Source: Promerops cafer | Taxonomy: Eukaryota > Chordata > Aves > Passeriformes > Nectariniidae | Reading direction: 5' to 3' | NCBI GenBank assembly: GCA_013398275.1 | Contig: VZSE01009546.1 | Span: 2,813,385 to 2,877,384 of the forward strand | Length of the DNA stretch: 64,000 bases | Shown here: positions 26,973 through 40,200 of the stretch, one piece after another | Position numbering within the stretch: the stretch's first letter is position 1 | How the letters are laid out: each line of letters opens with the position of its first letter | Notes under the pieces: model-generated | The model's input: only the letters and a program-made list of their open reading frames with translations | Databases searched by the model: none | Told to the model about the DNA's origin: nothing | Position numbers and translations under genes: made by a program

Positions 26973-27753
26973 GAAAGTATTGTCCCCCTCAGGAGTTTTC
27001 TGTTAATTACTCTCTAGAAATGACTGTTCATTATGGCATGTTGGCAGGACTAATGGCTGTGGTGGAGTGTCTGAGAGCTGCTCACTATGGGGAAGTATTA
27101 CAAAACTGTTAGAAAGAATTTTCAGAGCTGGCAGCATGATTTATTTCTGTCCGTACCTGCTTAGTTCATTCTCAGTTGGTCATCTGTGGCAGGATGACAA
27201 AGGATTGGAGGGTAACACCCTTCAAAATTGTGTTTTAACATTTCAGTAGTTTGACCTTTATGTCAAATATCAAAGTATGTCAAAGCACAAAAAAACTGTT
27301 GTGGGAGAGATTCTCATTTGGAATTTGGAGAAGAAACTCTTGTATTTTTAAGTCATTTTAGTGTAACTAATGTTGTTATGTCTGCATGCACTGTCACGGG
27401 TCGAACTATACCAGTTTAATCATAAACATTGTGTGATTAAGAAATTTGCTCGCTACTCTGTATTTCATCAGTGTTTTTTGGTTTTTGGTTTTGGTTGGGT
27501 TCCTTTTACATTGGGGTGTTGAAGATGCAAAAGGTGTCTGACATTACAATTACCACTGCACCCCCAAACAGGGCAATATCTCCTTTTCCATGTTGTGAAG
27601 CAGGGTTTGGACCTCCAGTTCAGCAGGAAGTTGTGCAGCACTCTTGGGTGTTAGGCGGATTGGTGGTCCCAGCATCTTAATGCACATTATGTGTACAAGG
27701 GGTTTATAATCCATTTCTGTTAGAATATAAGAAAACAGCAAAATGCAGATACC

Positions 27754-27786
27754 TTCTGCAAAAGCTATTCTGCAAAAGCTATTCTG
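27754..27786. repeat. 14-bp tandem duplication
   Basis: TTCTGCAAAAGCTA is present twice without spacing and is followed by TTCTG. It lies in intron 2. Confidence 0.85.
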
Positions 27787-27999
27787 AATGATAAATTGTC
27801 CTTTCTGTCTTTCTTTCTTTTTATTTCTATCAAATTCTACTAAATTTAAGATTCAAATTTTTCAGTGTAGTAATAGAAAAGCATTATTATAGTTGTTGAC
27901 CAAGTAAAAGACTCATGATGCTCTTGAATTTAATGAGAATGGTGATTGTTTTCCACCTCCTTTCTAAGAGTGTTCTGACCAAGAAGGTCATCAAATCTC

Positions 28000-28260
28000 C
28001 CCTTAAGCACTGTTCTCCTGAAATTCTCCTTGGTTCAGTTTCATCCCCCTGTGCCTAGTCATACTTTCTTGTATTATCTTGAAGAAGTTTTCTCCTTCCT
28101 CAGTGTTCATCCTTCAAATACTTCTAGACGCCTGACATATTCCCTCTAGCCAGTACAAAGTCCCACCACAGTTATTTTGTGCTTTTAATCTTTCCTACTG
28201 AATTCCTATGTTCAGTCCATGTGGAGTTAGAGTATTATTTCAGTGATCCAAGAGGAATAC
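28000..28260 (-). mobile_element. Weak CR1-like relic (antisense)
   Basis: The text resembles the antisense CR1 segment around 'CCCCCTGTGCCTAGTCAT...TTCTCCTTCCTC...ATATTCCCTCTAGCC', but with many differences. The call is based on order and wording of short blocks only, and the borders are uncertain. Confidence 0.4.
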
Positions 28261-28422
28261 ATATAGTGATACTGGAAAACTAATATATTTCAAATCCTTC
28301 TTTAGCAAAAAGGGTTATAAGATGCTGTTAATAACACAACTATCTTCCTGTGTATTAATATGCAGTTGAGATTAATCACTTGATTTCTGTATGACTGGGT
28401 TATTTTCTAATTTCTTTTCCAG

Positions 28423-28552
28423 TGTCACACAAACTATATTCCAGTTTGTGGATCAAATGGAGACACTTACCAAAATGAATGCTTCCTCAGGAGAGCTGCT
28501 TGCAAGCACCAGAAAGAGATAACAATGGTATCAAGAGGACCTTGTTATTCTG
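28423..28552 (+). CDS. TMEFF1: TMEFF1 coding exon (Kazal half of follistatin module 1)
   Basis: This exon has 130 nt, enters in phase 0 and ends with one base of the next codon (donor GTATGT). It encodes 43 residues from CHTNYIPVCGSNGDTYQNEC to RGPCYS. The six-cysteine Kazal pattern, with the CGSNG.TYQNECFLRRAAC core, completes the first follistatin module begun in the previous exon. In this family the Kazal units are not known as protease inhibitors; they act as ligand-binding modules related to follistatin. All six Kazal cysteines are present and there is no frameshift. The splice borders agree with the known TMEFF1 protein, and the splice to the 27-nt exon rebuilds the codon GAT (Asp). Confidence 0.97.
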
Positions 28553-31500
28553 GTATGTATAACACCACTTAGTGTCACTAATGAATGATGTTTTATGGTT
28601 AGCTCTTTAGTTTTGTCCTTAATTCCAGCAATTCCAAATTTTCATGCTTTTCATAGAATGAAGTAACTTGGAAAGCCTGAGTCCTCTGTAGTTATGGAAC
28701 CTTTTGCTAGACAAGAAATCTGATGTATCTTCTGATATGCTAACGGATTAATAAACAAACATTACAAGTTGCAATACTTTATCTGAGAAAATAGGTTATG
28801 AATGCTTCTGTGGTGCTTATAGAGGAGCCTTGATATCCATCAAAAGGCTTTCAACAAATTTGGAGCAGACTCCAAAATAGCCATTTCTTTAGGACTTCTA
28901 TTTTTTGGATATACGGAATTAGTGTGGCATCCAACAAGTGACACTGATCATCCTGACTGCTGCTCTACCTGTATCCAAGCCATCATGATTGACTTTGGGC
29001 CATTACACTGAAGATATGCATAACTTGCAAAATCATTTTACCTCACATTTCTAATGTCTTTCCACACACTCAAAGCATAGATTTTCCATGTTTCAAATAC
29101 ATGGGACAGGTTTTCACTGTCTTGAAAATTACAACATGCTCTTAGACACAGAAACTTTAACCACCAGAGATGTTCTTAACCTCTGGGTAGATTCAAAGCT
29201 GGTGAGACCAGACACATGGTTGGCTTTCTCAGAGTGAAATTAAATGACCCAGTAGTTTCAAAAACGGCAATCTTTGGTACATAAATAATACACACAAAAT
29301 ATTAAGTTGTGGGACATCCCTTATCTTTGGATACAGAACAGTTGCTCGGATTGATCTAAACAAGGTTACGTCTACATGGCGGCCAAAAGCGTGACCATGG
29401 GTCAGATGCACGCTCCTTACTAAATTCATGTTGGTTAATTGCAATGACAATTTAGAGTTATCAGGCCTGCAGCTCACTGGTAGCTGCAGAATCTTATCTG
29501 GAAATCAGGGTAAATGCACGTGCAGGGTACCCAGTGCAAGTCCTCACTGCTGCCAGTCCCAGTTACCTCATTTAAATGCAGCGTGCATCACACCAGCTGC
29601 TCTAAGGCCTTTGACTGCAGCACAGACCTATCCTGAGGTCTGGCTCATGTTTACCAAGGTCCAAAACCATCTGTGTTGTTGGTCTTTGTACTGAAGGAAG
29701 CCCATGCTTTGTGCCCAGCTCAGAAGCATAACTCCAGCATCCCTCAGGCAGATGACTGAATCTACTGTCTTTCCCCATCTCTCACCTGTAAATTATCTCC
29801 AGATGCTGAAGAAATAGGAAAAAAATACAGCCTAGTTTTGGAGGACTCACATACTACTATAACAACACCCAGGAAATATGAAGGTTTGAACTGAGGATGT
29901 ACAAGTAAATAATATTTTTTAATTTCATGCCCAAATCATTATAAGAAATGGACACACAGCATGCAAGTTTCTCTCTATCACTAAAACTAAAACACTAAAA
30001 ATTCTAGGATAATGTTTTAGGAACAACAAAAAGTGTTTGCATATATATGCATTCTACTCTACTCAGAAAAAGAAATTTCAAAATGAAAAATTGATTCTTC
30101 TCAGCCTCAGATTGCCGGCAGCTAATTACTACATTATTCAGCTAGTATGGGAATTTTTTTTCAACTTTCATCTCCTTTTCTTTAAATCCTACATAAAACC
30201 CAGGAAACGCAGCATAATTTTTAGCACTTAGTGTAACAGATCAAAAAGTGTGCTGAAATGCAACGGTCCAGAGAGTACTGAAAACACATTTGTGAAACAG
30301 AGGTTCTGATCCAGGCTGCATACTGCACTTACACTGAGTGCCTCGGCAGAGCTCCACTGGAATGGTACTTGCTGCTCCCTGAGTGTCTGATGTGCTTCGG
30401 GTGGTGTGAAAATATTGGATGATAAAAGCCATCACCCAGAACCTCTCCATGCCCTGCCAAGACGGCGACATATTTGTGCTCCTGATCTGTTACACATATG
30501 ATGGATAATCAGATACTCAAATTAAGACATATTTTGTAGACGCCCATTAATTTTCACTGGTTGCATTTGACTTTGCTATTAAAATGCTTCGTCCTAGGGC
30601 ATCATTGGGAGACAAGTACAAATTCACTGGTTTCCTATCAGAGTTTTGGTTTTTCAAAACAAAGCTTCATCCTGGTGGGACACACCCAAGACAATAGGAT
30701 GAAATTCCTCCTTAGTGTTGGAACAACTGTTTAATATTTAAAGTATATCAGACTTCTGAATCTCATACAAGAATAAAATACTTCCCATTTGATAGGGATT
30801 GATACCTTCTGTAGCTATGGCACTAGAACACGCTACACTGAGTGATTTAGTCACTAAATCATTATTCTGCTTCTTGGCAGATAATATTTTGGTTAAAATT
30901 TTACAGACATATGTGATTTGCAGCATATTTATTTATTTCTTTTGCCTGAAGGCTGTCAGAGTTTCAGGATTATAAAATAAGCAATGTTTAAAAAAGAGCC
31001 AATTATAGGTGCTTTAGAAATAAACGAAATGCGAATTTTGACATTAAAAATGGCTGTTTAGAGAAATGAAAGAGAATGTATGGCTGAAATTTTGGGTCTT
31101 CATATACAGGTTTTAATATTGGTTTTGACTGCTGCCAGATTTATATTGGATGCACTTGAAAATGTAACCACACAATGATGTAGTACTTGATTATACTTGC
31201 AGTTTTTCAATATGCTGTATACATTCAGAAACCACAGTCCATTGCTTTCTGTTGGGATTTCTAAGACGAAAAAAGGAATAAAGGAGAGTAAAGCTATTTG
31301 CAGAAACAAAACCAGGAATTATTCTCTTAGGAGTGGCTTATGGGAAGATCCGCTTGCTTCAAATTTGTCAGTGGACTGTTTGCCCTCCTGTTTGTACTTA
31401 GCAGTTTGGAGCTGTTGCCCTAAATAGGGAAGAGATGGGTTCAATTTTCATGCTACTTTGAGTTAAAAGCCATCTCTGCTGAATGAGAGAGGCTGCAAGC

Positions 31501-31723
31501 ATTTTTGGTTTTGGGGAGATTTTTCTGCCTCTGCACCAAAGCAGACCCACAGTACAGAAATGGCTCCTGTTCAGAAAGAACAAAAAAAGGAGCATCTGAC
31601 TGTAGCTGAGTACTACAGCATTCAGATGCTGTGCCTCATCCAAGTCCTTCTTTGTGTATTTTATCCAGAACTCCTTATGGATAAAAGTAGCTCACAGCAG
31701 AAGCCTGTATTGGCATATTTTTT

Positions 31724-31870
31724 ATAGAATCATGGAATGGTTTCATTTGGATGGGACTTTAAAATAATTCAGCTCCCACCTCATGGCCCTGGGTAAAGAT
31801 ATCTTCCACTAGACCAGGTTGCTCAGAGCTCCATCCAGCTTGGCCTTGAACACCTTGAAAGAAAAGCCAC
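31724..31870 (-). mobile_element. CR1 LINE 3' fragment (antisense)
   Basis: It begins TAGAATCATGGAATGGTTT and continues with CACTAGACCAGGTTGCTCAGAGC and CCATCCAGCTTGGCCTTGAACACC-like sequence, the standard antisense order of a CR1 3' untranslated end. It is short and 5' truncated. Confidence 0.9.
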
Positions 31871-33439
31871 CTGTTTGGAAAAGGGTGGCTTAAGTAAAGA
31901 TAGAGGTCAATCCCTCCTCCTCTAATTACTGACCAGTGGCTGGGGGAATGCTCTTTGTGCCCAGCATCTTCACTTCTTTGAGCATCTTTCTTGACAGATC
32001 TCGGTGCATGGAGACAACTTTTGAAAACCCTGAATTCATTAAGGGCCTGAAAAGACCAGGGCTGCTTGTCCAAGTAAGCTGGAAAAAAATGCTACTCTTT
32101 TAACCAGCAGCTGCCTGGGAAAATCTAGCCAAGGCTCAGGAAAAGAAAAAAAAGCAGGAACACCAGCTTAGTTTAGCATGGTTACCCTGGAGACAAGAGT
32201 CCTAGCATAGCTCCCAGGGAAAAGTTGAAAATGATACAGTGTTATAGAGGATGACACTTTTTTTTTTTTTTAATCCCTTTCGAGAACTGAAAGTCCAGAG
32301 AAGTAGAATTGAATCTATCCTGCTGCTGTGATGTCCTGCCAAGTGGACTTCATGTATATCAAGCCAATTATCTGTAGAGATGGGTGGTCTGAGCAACAGC
32401 TCCTTGATTTACAGGGTGCTTTTCCACGTGTGGTACCTGCCCTGCCCCTTGCACACAGGATTTAGCCAGAGCCCCTCACACTGGGGCTGGGCAGCTTTTC
32501 TCACCTCAGGGGAAAGCAGTCAAAGAGTGAGAGCTGGAAACAAAAAAAGGGAAAAAATCAAGCTTCTTTGAGACATTTTGCCCTTTGTCTTTCACATGCA
32601 TCACATAAGGTGAACTTGGTCATATTTGTATGTCAGCCACCTCTCCCCCAAAACAGCTTATGACACAATTTCACCACCACAAATAATCCTATTTATTAAC
32701 TCATATAAGTAAATTATACTGTTTCAAATTTCTTAGTGAAGCAATACTGCATTATAAGGCATATTTCTCAGTGACTCAACAATGATGTTTTATATGGGAT
32801 TGCCTGCTTTGTCAGTAAAGTGGGTCACTATCAATGGAAAAAAGAACCTTCTGGTTTTTGTGTTAATTTCTGTCAGGTTATAAGCTCAGTCTGTTCGACA
32901 CCAAATAGTGGTATAGGAGGAAAGAAAGAAAAATTAAGGCGAAAGAAAAACAAATCTCTATTCCTGATACTCCATGTGACAGGAAATTTTTTTAATGTGT
33001 GAAGTGACCCAGTAACGTGGAATTTCACACTTTCATCCACGCACTAGAGGGAATTATTCTTAGAAATACAGCTCCTTAAAGAAAAGCAGGGGAGGGAACC
33101 AAGCAAACAGAGGGTTTGGTTTTTCCTCTGGTGTGAACAATGACCTCATGTGTGGAAGATTCCCACTCCTCTCTGTATCTGGCCTCCTTCTTTCAGTTTT
33201 TAGCAGATAAATTCAGCTGCCTTCTCCATCACCAAAGCAGGCATGAAAGGAGAGGTGTGGAGATGAGCAGAATGCATGCTCTTCTTCTCTCCTCTCCTCA
33301 GCTTCCAGAGAAGCTAATCTAATGGGAATGGGGAAACAATTCACTGACAGTAGTTGCCATTCCATTCTCTCCTCTCCTCCTCCTTTCAGCAAGAAAGGCA
33401 GGAAGTTTTGTGCCTCAGTTCATGTGTTTGAGGGCTTGT

Positions 33440-33700
33440 CTTTACTGCTGTGCTAGCTGAAGGCTGTGCAGAGCGCTGCCCAGCGGGATGCGCGAGCCAA
33501 ATTCTAAACAGATCCACAGTGCTCTGAAGTAGAGTTACTTGGCTGGGAGTGGTGAAGAAGTTCAAGTCCTGCCGACACTTGAACTGCTAATGCAAATGGG
33601 ATCCAGCTGAAAGGTGTCACTCATCAGATGCTAATCCAGTCAGTCAAATGTCAATGAAATAACAATGCCATTAGAGCATCTTTATACAAAGTGATTGACT
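33440..33700. promoter_or_regulatory. Conserved-looking stretch with CpG cluster and octamer motif
   Basis: The segment 33471-33500 holds five CpGs (GAGCGCTG, AGCGGGATGCGCGAG). It is followed by CTAATGCAAATGG (octamer ATGCAAAT, 33590-33597), GGTGTCACTCATCAGATGCTAATCC, and AACAATG and TGATTGAC motifs. This is unusually motif- and CpG-rich for the surrounding intron. It lies about 500-760 bases before the 27-nt microexon, so it could be an enhancer or a splicing-related element. No direct proof exists. Confidence 0.3.
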
Positions 33701-34203
33701 CAACTGAGAGAAGCTCTTTTGTCATTAGATGACTAAAATCAACCTTACTTGGAGGACTAGTTGTCTTCTGGAGGTACTTCTGCAGTCAGGTGATTTATGT
33801 GTTGAAGTACTCCTTGAAGTACCACTCCCAGGGCCAGAGGGTAAGGAAAAACAAACGTTCCAAAAATCGGAATTTATACTCTTCATCTCTTTTGGGTTTA
33901 ACAAATTTTAATCTCTAACAGTTGAAAAGAGGCTGAGAAAGATATTTGTTTTCAGTATTGAATAATGCTTTTCATTGAGTAACATCTTTGCAGGGAAGAG
34001 AGAGACTAGGGCACAGTGAGTATGGGCAGACCATATTAAAGGATGCCAGATCTTATGTGGGATATTTGTTTTTACAGCTGGCTCATGAAATGTAACATCT
34101 GTGTAATGTTTTACAGTGACAAGTTCCTGAACAAACAGCTGCTCCTGGGGCAATATTTTCATTTGCTTTCTTTTTTTTTTCTCCCCCTCTGTCTCTTTTT
34201 CAG

Positions 34204-34230
34204 ATAATGGCTCTGGGTCCGGAGAAGGAG
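34204..34230 (+). CDS. TMEFF1: TMEFF1 27-nt microexon (acidic SGSG linker)
   Basis: This exon has only 27 nt, lies between CAG and GTGAGT and is phase 1-1. With one base from each side it encodes DNGSGSGEG plus the first base of the next Glu codon. The sequence matches the TMEFF1 linker between the two follistatin modules. SGSG beside acidic residues is the usual signature of glycosaminoglycan (chondroitin/heparan sulfate) attachment, and the paralogue TMEFF2 (TENB2) is known as a proteoglycan. The strong upstream pyrimidine run probably helps recognition of such a short exon. Because 27 is a multiple of three and the phases match, skipping would keep the frame and remove this motif. Confidence 0.93.
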
Positions 34231-37200
34231 GTGAGTACCAAACTCCAGTTATCTTTGGTTTTAGTCTTTCTTTTAAACTAATGTGTGCCAGTTTTATACA
34301 CATATATACACATGGCTACCGTATACCACATGAACTAAGGGGAAATTATGGCACTTAAAATAAGCTTTAAGGTTGCAGTATTATTGGACCATCTCAGAAC
34401 AGTAGTGGTAGAGGAATAGGTTTTCATGTGCATTTCACCAATATTGTACTTTCAGATTTGATCTATGTAATTTTTCATTTGTTACCAGCAATGTAGTGCA
34501 ATATTTAGATCCCTATTTCACCTGTATTTCTCTCCAGAAAATAACCATTCACAATAAATTTGTTACTATTTTTTCCCTTGATTTTATTTCCTTAGTGTCT
34601 AAAACATGTACTTAAACTTGGTCAAATTTGTTGCCTAAAATGGAGAACAATTGCATTATGAAATCTATTTATATAAATTATTTTACTAAAGTATTTTTGT
34701 GTTCAAAGCTGTATATTCAAAGAGGGGATGTAGCACAGCTGGTGGTAGTAGAAGAGTTCCCATCTTTCAACACATCTTAATCGTCTTACAAGGATTAAAA
34801 AAAATTATCTTAATTCTGTCTTTGATACTACTAACAAGAATACATATAGAATGAAAAATATGAGACACGGATATATACAAACACAGAAAAACTGTTTTGC
34901 TTTTAGGCTTTGGTAGTATTAAGAAGGTGTTGCATTTCATGATGGGACTGAGTTTTGAAGTACTGTAAATCTTGTATATCTACATGAAAATGTGTTTTTG
35001 TGGAAAACCATCTATGGCTTCACTTTGTTGCTAAATGTAACAGTTAATTTTTCAAAAACCAGAAGCTAGCTCACTCCTTTTTCCAGTTTGGAGGTGGAGG
35101 AGAGCATTTCCCTCCCCTTAGTAAGTTTCTATCAGTAAATTCCTGGGCTGCTGCTAGCACAGGGCCATTCCCACCTTTGTTTCCTTTTGGGGTAGTGTCT
35201 GAAGGAACAATTTTCTGCTCAAACACTTTCTCTTCTTACCTCCACAGGTGACTTTTCTGATGCTTCACACTCTTTCCCCAGTTTTGTTTGCTTCTCCTTC
35301 CCCCTTTGTTAGCCAGCCTGTTATTCCACTATGACTGCTTCCTGCAAGCCAGTCTTTATGGCCTTGGTACTGCTATGCAGTTCTTGTAGGAGACAGATGA
35401 CAGTAATTTAGTCCATGTTTCACTTTTATTTTTACAACATTTTTAGAAAAGTTTGAATACCATTGAGATTAGTTGGGTTTGGGTTTTTTTTTCAGTGTTT
35501 TCTAACTGCATACAAAAGTCCCAGTTAAAGTCCCTTGTAAATGTTACTGCGTGATCTGGAAGAGATTGGCAGCCGACTGACAGATGTCAGGATTGTTTGG
35601 GTAACTTCAAGAGCAGTTTGGAAAAACATAGGCCAGAACATGCCATGTTTTGTTGGCTGCTCACTGAAGAGGTGAAAGGTCCATGTTCAAATATATTCAT
35701 TCCTTGATTTGGGGCAGGAGGCTGAACCCAAATCCACCTGTGGGGGCAAGAGAGTCCCATGTAAGTTTCCCTTTGTCATTGCTGTTCTTTTTGTTCTCAC
35801 TTGAAATGTTCATTGAGCCTGGGACAAAGGGTTGGCCAGGAAGGATTCGTGCTGTGAAAGGCTTTGTTAGCTGGAGCTCAGCATGCCACTGCATTTGAAT
35901 TATTTACGTAAAATAGAATGCCATCGGCTTAGGAGGTTTGGTGGTCCCTCGATACCTTGCAGAAGTGGTTGGTGCATTGTCTTGGGAGGTGGAATATGTA
36001 GATTCAGTTCACTTCAGGCAGAAAGAACTGAATCTGGTTCCCTTGGCCCCAGGTGAATTTCTGCACTGCCTGGGTATTGAATTAAGAAGGAACAATGTAC
36101 CCACTCTGTCCTCCAGCAGTTTTGTGACATTAGACCTTCATTTATTGGGGTTTCTTCTGAGTGCCTTTGGGCCAACTGAAATGTTCCTTCTTCTGTTCAG
36201 TATGAAAACAGTTGGGTTTAGTTCTTAATTTTAGGTTAAGGAAAAGGAAATTTAAACAATGAGACATTGAAAATCCTGCTTGGCCCTTCTTCTTTTTTTC
36301 TAATACATCTAGGCTATTTGTGACACACTGAATTATTCCTGTCCTTGTGCACCTTCCTTGCTAAACTGGGTGTTGGGTAATACTTCTGTGGGACAGTTGG
36401 GTAGTCTTCAGCACGTTGAGTCATTTTCTGTCTCTGAAAGCAATCCTTCAAAAATGGAACCCACTGCTGCTTTGGTTATTGAACTCTGCTCTGGCTGAAA
36501 ATTCAAGGATATTTTTGTAACTGGAATTTGTTTTTTTTTTAATAATTCAAGTAGCTGTAAAAGAGTTACATGAAAACACTAAAACCTGAAAAGTCTAACC
36601 ACAAGTTAAGGGAATTTAGAAGCAAAACCAGACTTCTAGAAGAGTGTTGGACCTATTGAGGATGGAGATGCACTGTTTGGAATCCACACAAGACGAAAGG
36701 ATAGGAACCCAGGCAGAGGGTGACCTGCAGGGCAGAGGTGCTCCATGGTGCCCTCCGTAGTTCTGCCTCTCTGGTTATTTCAGCTGTGGGACTGTCTGCT
36801 GCAGAACTGCATCCTGGCCCAGCCTTCCTCATTTTCTTTTGGAGGAAGTCAGGATATACTGAGATATAATAATCACCCATGCTGGAATGTTTAATCTCAT
36901 ACTCTTGGGTAAGGGTGCTCAAATGGGAACCTAATTCCCTCAGGAGCCTCTGTGCCCTATGGGTTAGGTACAGCTTCTCAGAAGCATGAGGAAGCTTCAG
37001 TGGAAGTGAAGCAAGGGTAAGTGGGAGAGAACCAGCAAGCAAGCAAACATACTAGCTTAGAGGCTTGTGTTTTCTTCCTAGGATCTGTGTTTCCAGAGTT
37101 TAATCACAGAATCAGTGTTTGCTATGTTTCTCAAACATGCAATTAGTGTGATTGTGTATGCACCAGTGATGCTTGCACACACAGAAGGGATGAGCACAGC

Positions 37201-40200
37201 TGCTTGTGTGCATTCAGGAGGCATTGCAAGTGCTGTGCAGATGCACTGCTTGCTGATGGATTTTTAACTTTGAAAGAAAGTACTGGGAAAGCATCTGAGT
37301 TGTGCTCTTCAGTTGCTATAGCTCTGCCTGAGACAGTCTCCAGAGCTGAAATTAGCTGTTGGCCTCATGTTTAGCTAAGATTTGTGCTACTGGTTCACAC
37401 TGTTCTTTTTCATTTTCTGCATTTCATTGCAGAACAATCTCATTGATGATTCTGAAACTTGACTTCATGCAGATTCTCCCTCCTACTCCCAAACTGTATG
37501 ATGTCAATGCATTCATTTCTACGTTAAAAAAATAAAAAAAAAAAGGAGATTTAGAAACAAGAGAAAAATCCACAAAAGTCCTCTTCCTCAAAGATTGTTT
37601 CAGACAATATTGTGCCTTAGTAGTTATCACGTGCTACAAGAAAAAACACCTAAAGACCACGGGACTGCTGGTTGAGGTTCTCCACAAATCATCTTTACTG
37701 TTACAAAAATACTAGATTTTAGGAAAAGAATTAAGAGTGGGAGAATTTTTTCAGTATGCCTGAATGAGATGAAGTAATATAATTTTTAAGGATGACACAA
37801 TTGTCTAGTTGCCCTCTGACATTCTGAATGAGCTATTTCCATTTTCTATGCTCTGTTAGCATTGAGTTGTAATAAAATGACCCATTTTTCTAATTTCAGA
37901 AGTCTGAAACTTCAATTAGCGTAATAAAAACTGTAGTTAGGAAACCAAGCAGTCGTTCACTTGTGGCAATGGGTATCCTGAGCCACTTCTAAGAAGAGTA
38001 TATAACTGTCAATTCAGAAATGAGAGAAATTTCAAAAACCTCAATACTCTACCATTATATTTCACCCCTAGAGAAGGCAATGTCAGAGAGCAGAGACTCA
38101 GACTTTAAAGAGCTGCCTAGCTGGGGTCATGGCTGGAGATGGTGAGATCCTTTAAATTTGCATCTAAGACATGGGCTTCTCTCTGTATTCTCATATGAAT
38201 CATTCTGCAATTTTCTGTTCTGAAGAATACAATCATAAAATTAGGCCCTTTGTTTAATCAATATTTTGTTAGACTTTGAGGCAGAACTGGAGAAGGAGAA
38301 GGTACAGTCTCAAATTTGTGTTCATCTCTGCCAGTTGTAAATTGCAACACTATTTGACCTGCTGGATGTATTTCCACAACTTGTAGATTGGGGCACGAAA
38401 TATTATTCTGAGGCCGTCACATGTACATAAAAAAGTAGATTGCCATCTCGCAGCTGTGATGTTGACTTTGTGATATAGTAAGGCCTTTGCAAGAATGTGT
38501 TGGAAACCATCAGCATTTGTTACCCACACCATGAAAGAGCTAACAAATGGTAAAGGCTTTTCAAGCCAGCCTCTCAGAAACAAATCACTGTCCTAGAAGA
38601 GGCAGGTTTCCTGCTCTAGTAATCAACCAGCTAGGGTGAGGTTTCTAAGTGCCCTACTATGCCCATAACATTAATTTTTAATTCATTTTGTTCAGTTTTT
38701 GTCTGTGTACCTGAGCAAAATGCCCTTTTGGTATTAAAAAAGTTGTAACGGTAGTTAGACAGATGGCACCCAATCATTTCAGGCTTTTAAGCTAAGGAAA
38801 TAACATGCTTGCAATACATATAGCTAAGTTAATTATTATTAAAATAATTTGTTTTGAATTTCTAATCCCTCTGAAATTTAATAGCTGAAGTATCTTGTGA
38901 TGAACGTCTAGCAGATTGCATTTAGTAATTAATAAATTGATATACAGTATGTGCTTTTTAGCAGGCTGCCATCTGTTCCTTCCCCTCACTGGGGACAACA
39001 CTTACCCAGTAATTGTCACACAGTGAGGGTGGAATAAACACACACAATTTAGAGCCTTGAATATTTTCTATTTGAATTTGTAATAGTGCCACTGATTTGT
39101 TTTAAAGTATTTTAATATGACTTGCAGAAACTCCATGGTGATTAGCACCCTGGATAGGAGGCAGCATCATGTCTTTTAGCTATTCCTATAGTTGTGTGTG
39201 ACTTAGAAAGATTTATGATGTGGATTCCATCACGTGCCTTGTCACTGAACACCACTTCAGCTTCAAATAGCCCTATTTATTGCTGTCAAGATCCTACTCT
39301 ATGTACGTAAAATTAACACTGAAATAAAACAAGCAAGAATTGCTGTTTTTACAGCAAAGGTTCATAAAGGCAGAGGCAAAGGCCCGAAATGTTCAGGTAT
39401 TCTGCTGTTGGAGACTTATTCTAAGCAGGTTTTTCAGGGAGACTGGAGCACGTTTGGAAGGATGCTGGAGCCAGAGGCACATAAAGACAGACTCCTTTCC
39501 TTATTGCACAGGATATGTAGCAAATGAGGACAGATATATATATCTGTCATATACCCTGCACTGTGCCTGCAGAAAGGCATCCAGTGTTCATGAAATTGTG
39601 GGACACCTCCCTTGGCATCTGGTGGCTTTCTTGTCCTTTGTTTTCTACCATCATCTAGTCATGCTTATTTTCCCTGGTGCTAACTCTGAAGCTGTTGTGT
39701 CTTCCTTTGGAGAAAAAGGAGTTAGCTGCATTTGAGGCAGGACACTCGAGTGAATGGGTACTTGAATTCTCTAACTGGAGGTTTCTGCAGTGTGAAAGCT
39801 GATCCAGTCTTTCAATACACCAGCTTTTCCTACCATTATCCACAGTGTCATATGCACAGAAGCAAACTAGAAGTTCCAGTTCTCAGGTATGTGAAATCCC
39901 TAAACACCTCACGAGGGCAGTGGTGGTAGGGGGTCTTACAGTGCACGTCCTCACATCCTTTGCTTATTAAGTGTACACCTTGTCATTATCATAAGCACTG
40001 GGCAAGCCAAGCCCCTTGGCTGGGTTGTGATTAGGGAACCAACCTTCAAACTCCCCTCCTCCAGGCACCTCAGTCGTAAGTGGATCCAGCATCCTCCTGT
40101 TAAGCCTGTAATGCCCATTTTGCAAAATCCAATTCCAAAGGCTGGTGCCTTTACTGACGTGTGCTTGAAGCAGCAGTGTGTGCTCCACACTGCACATGGA

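Larger units (their letters stand above)
24369..28422 (+). other. TMEFF1: TMEFF1 intron 2
   Basis: The intron is 4054 nt long, from GTAAGG to TTTCTTTTCCAG. It holds a poly-A run of 16 (24591-24606), a well-preserved CR1 (25867-26202), a possible LTR-like segment (about 26440-26930) and two short tandem duplications (26939-26972 and 27754-27786). A weak CR1-like stretch lies near 28000-28260. No further exon candidate was convincing. Confidence 0.9.
28553..34203 (+). other. TMEFF1: TMEFF1 intron 3
   Basis: The intron is 5651 nt, from GTATGT to a very strong polypyrimidine tract (about 34165-34200) and CAG. It contains a CR1 fragment (31724-31870), a poly-T run near 32260 and a CpG-keeping stretch (33440-33700). 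The rest shows only short spurious frames. Confidence 0.9.

Noticed and set aside
36653..37042. Minus-strand open frame of 129 codons
   Set aside because: No recognisable domain; isolated within intron 4 without transcription signals.
39340..39735. Plus-strand open frame of 131 codons
   Set aside because: Mixed composition with no conserved motif, inside intron 4. Treated as chance.
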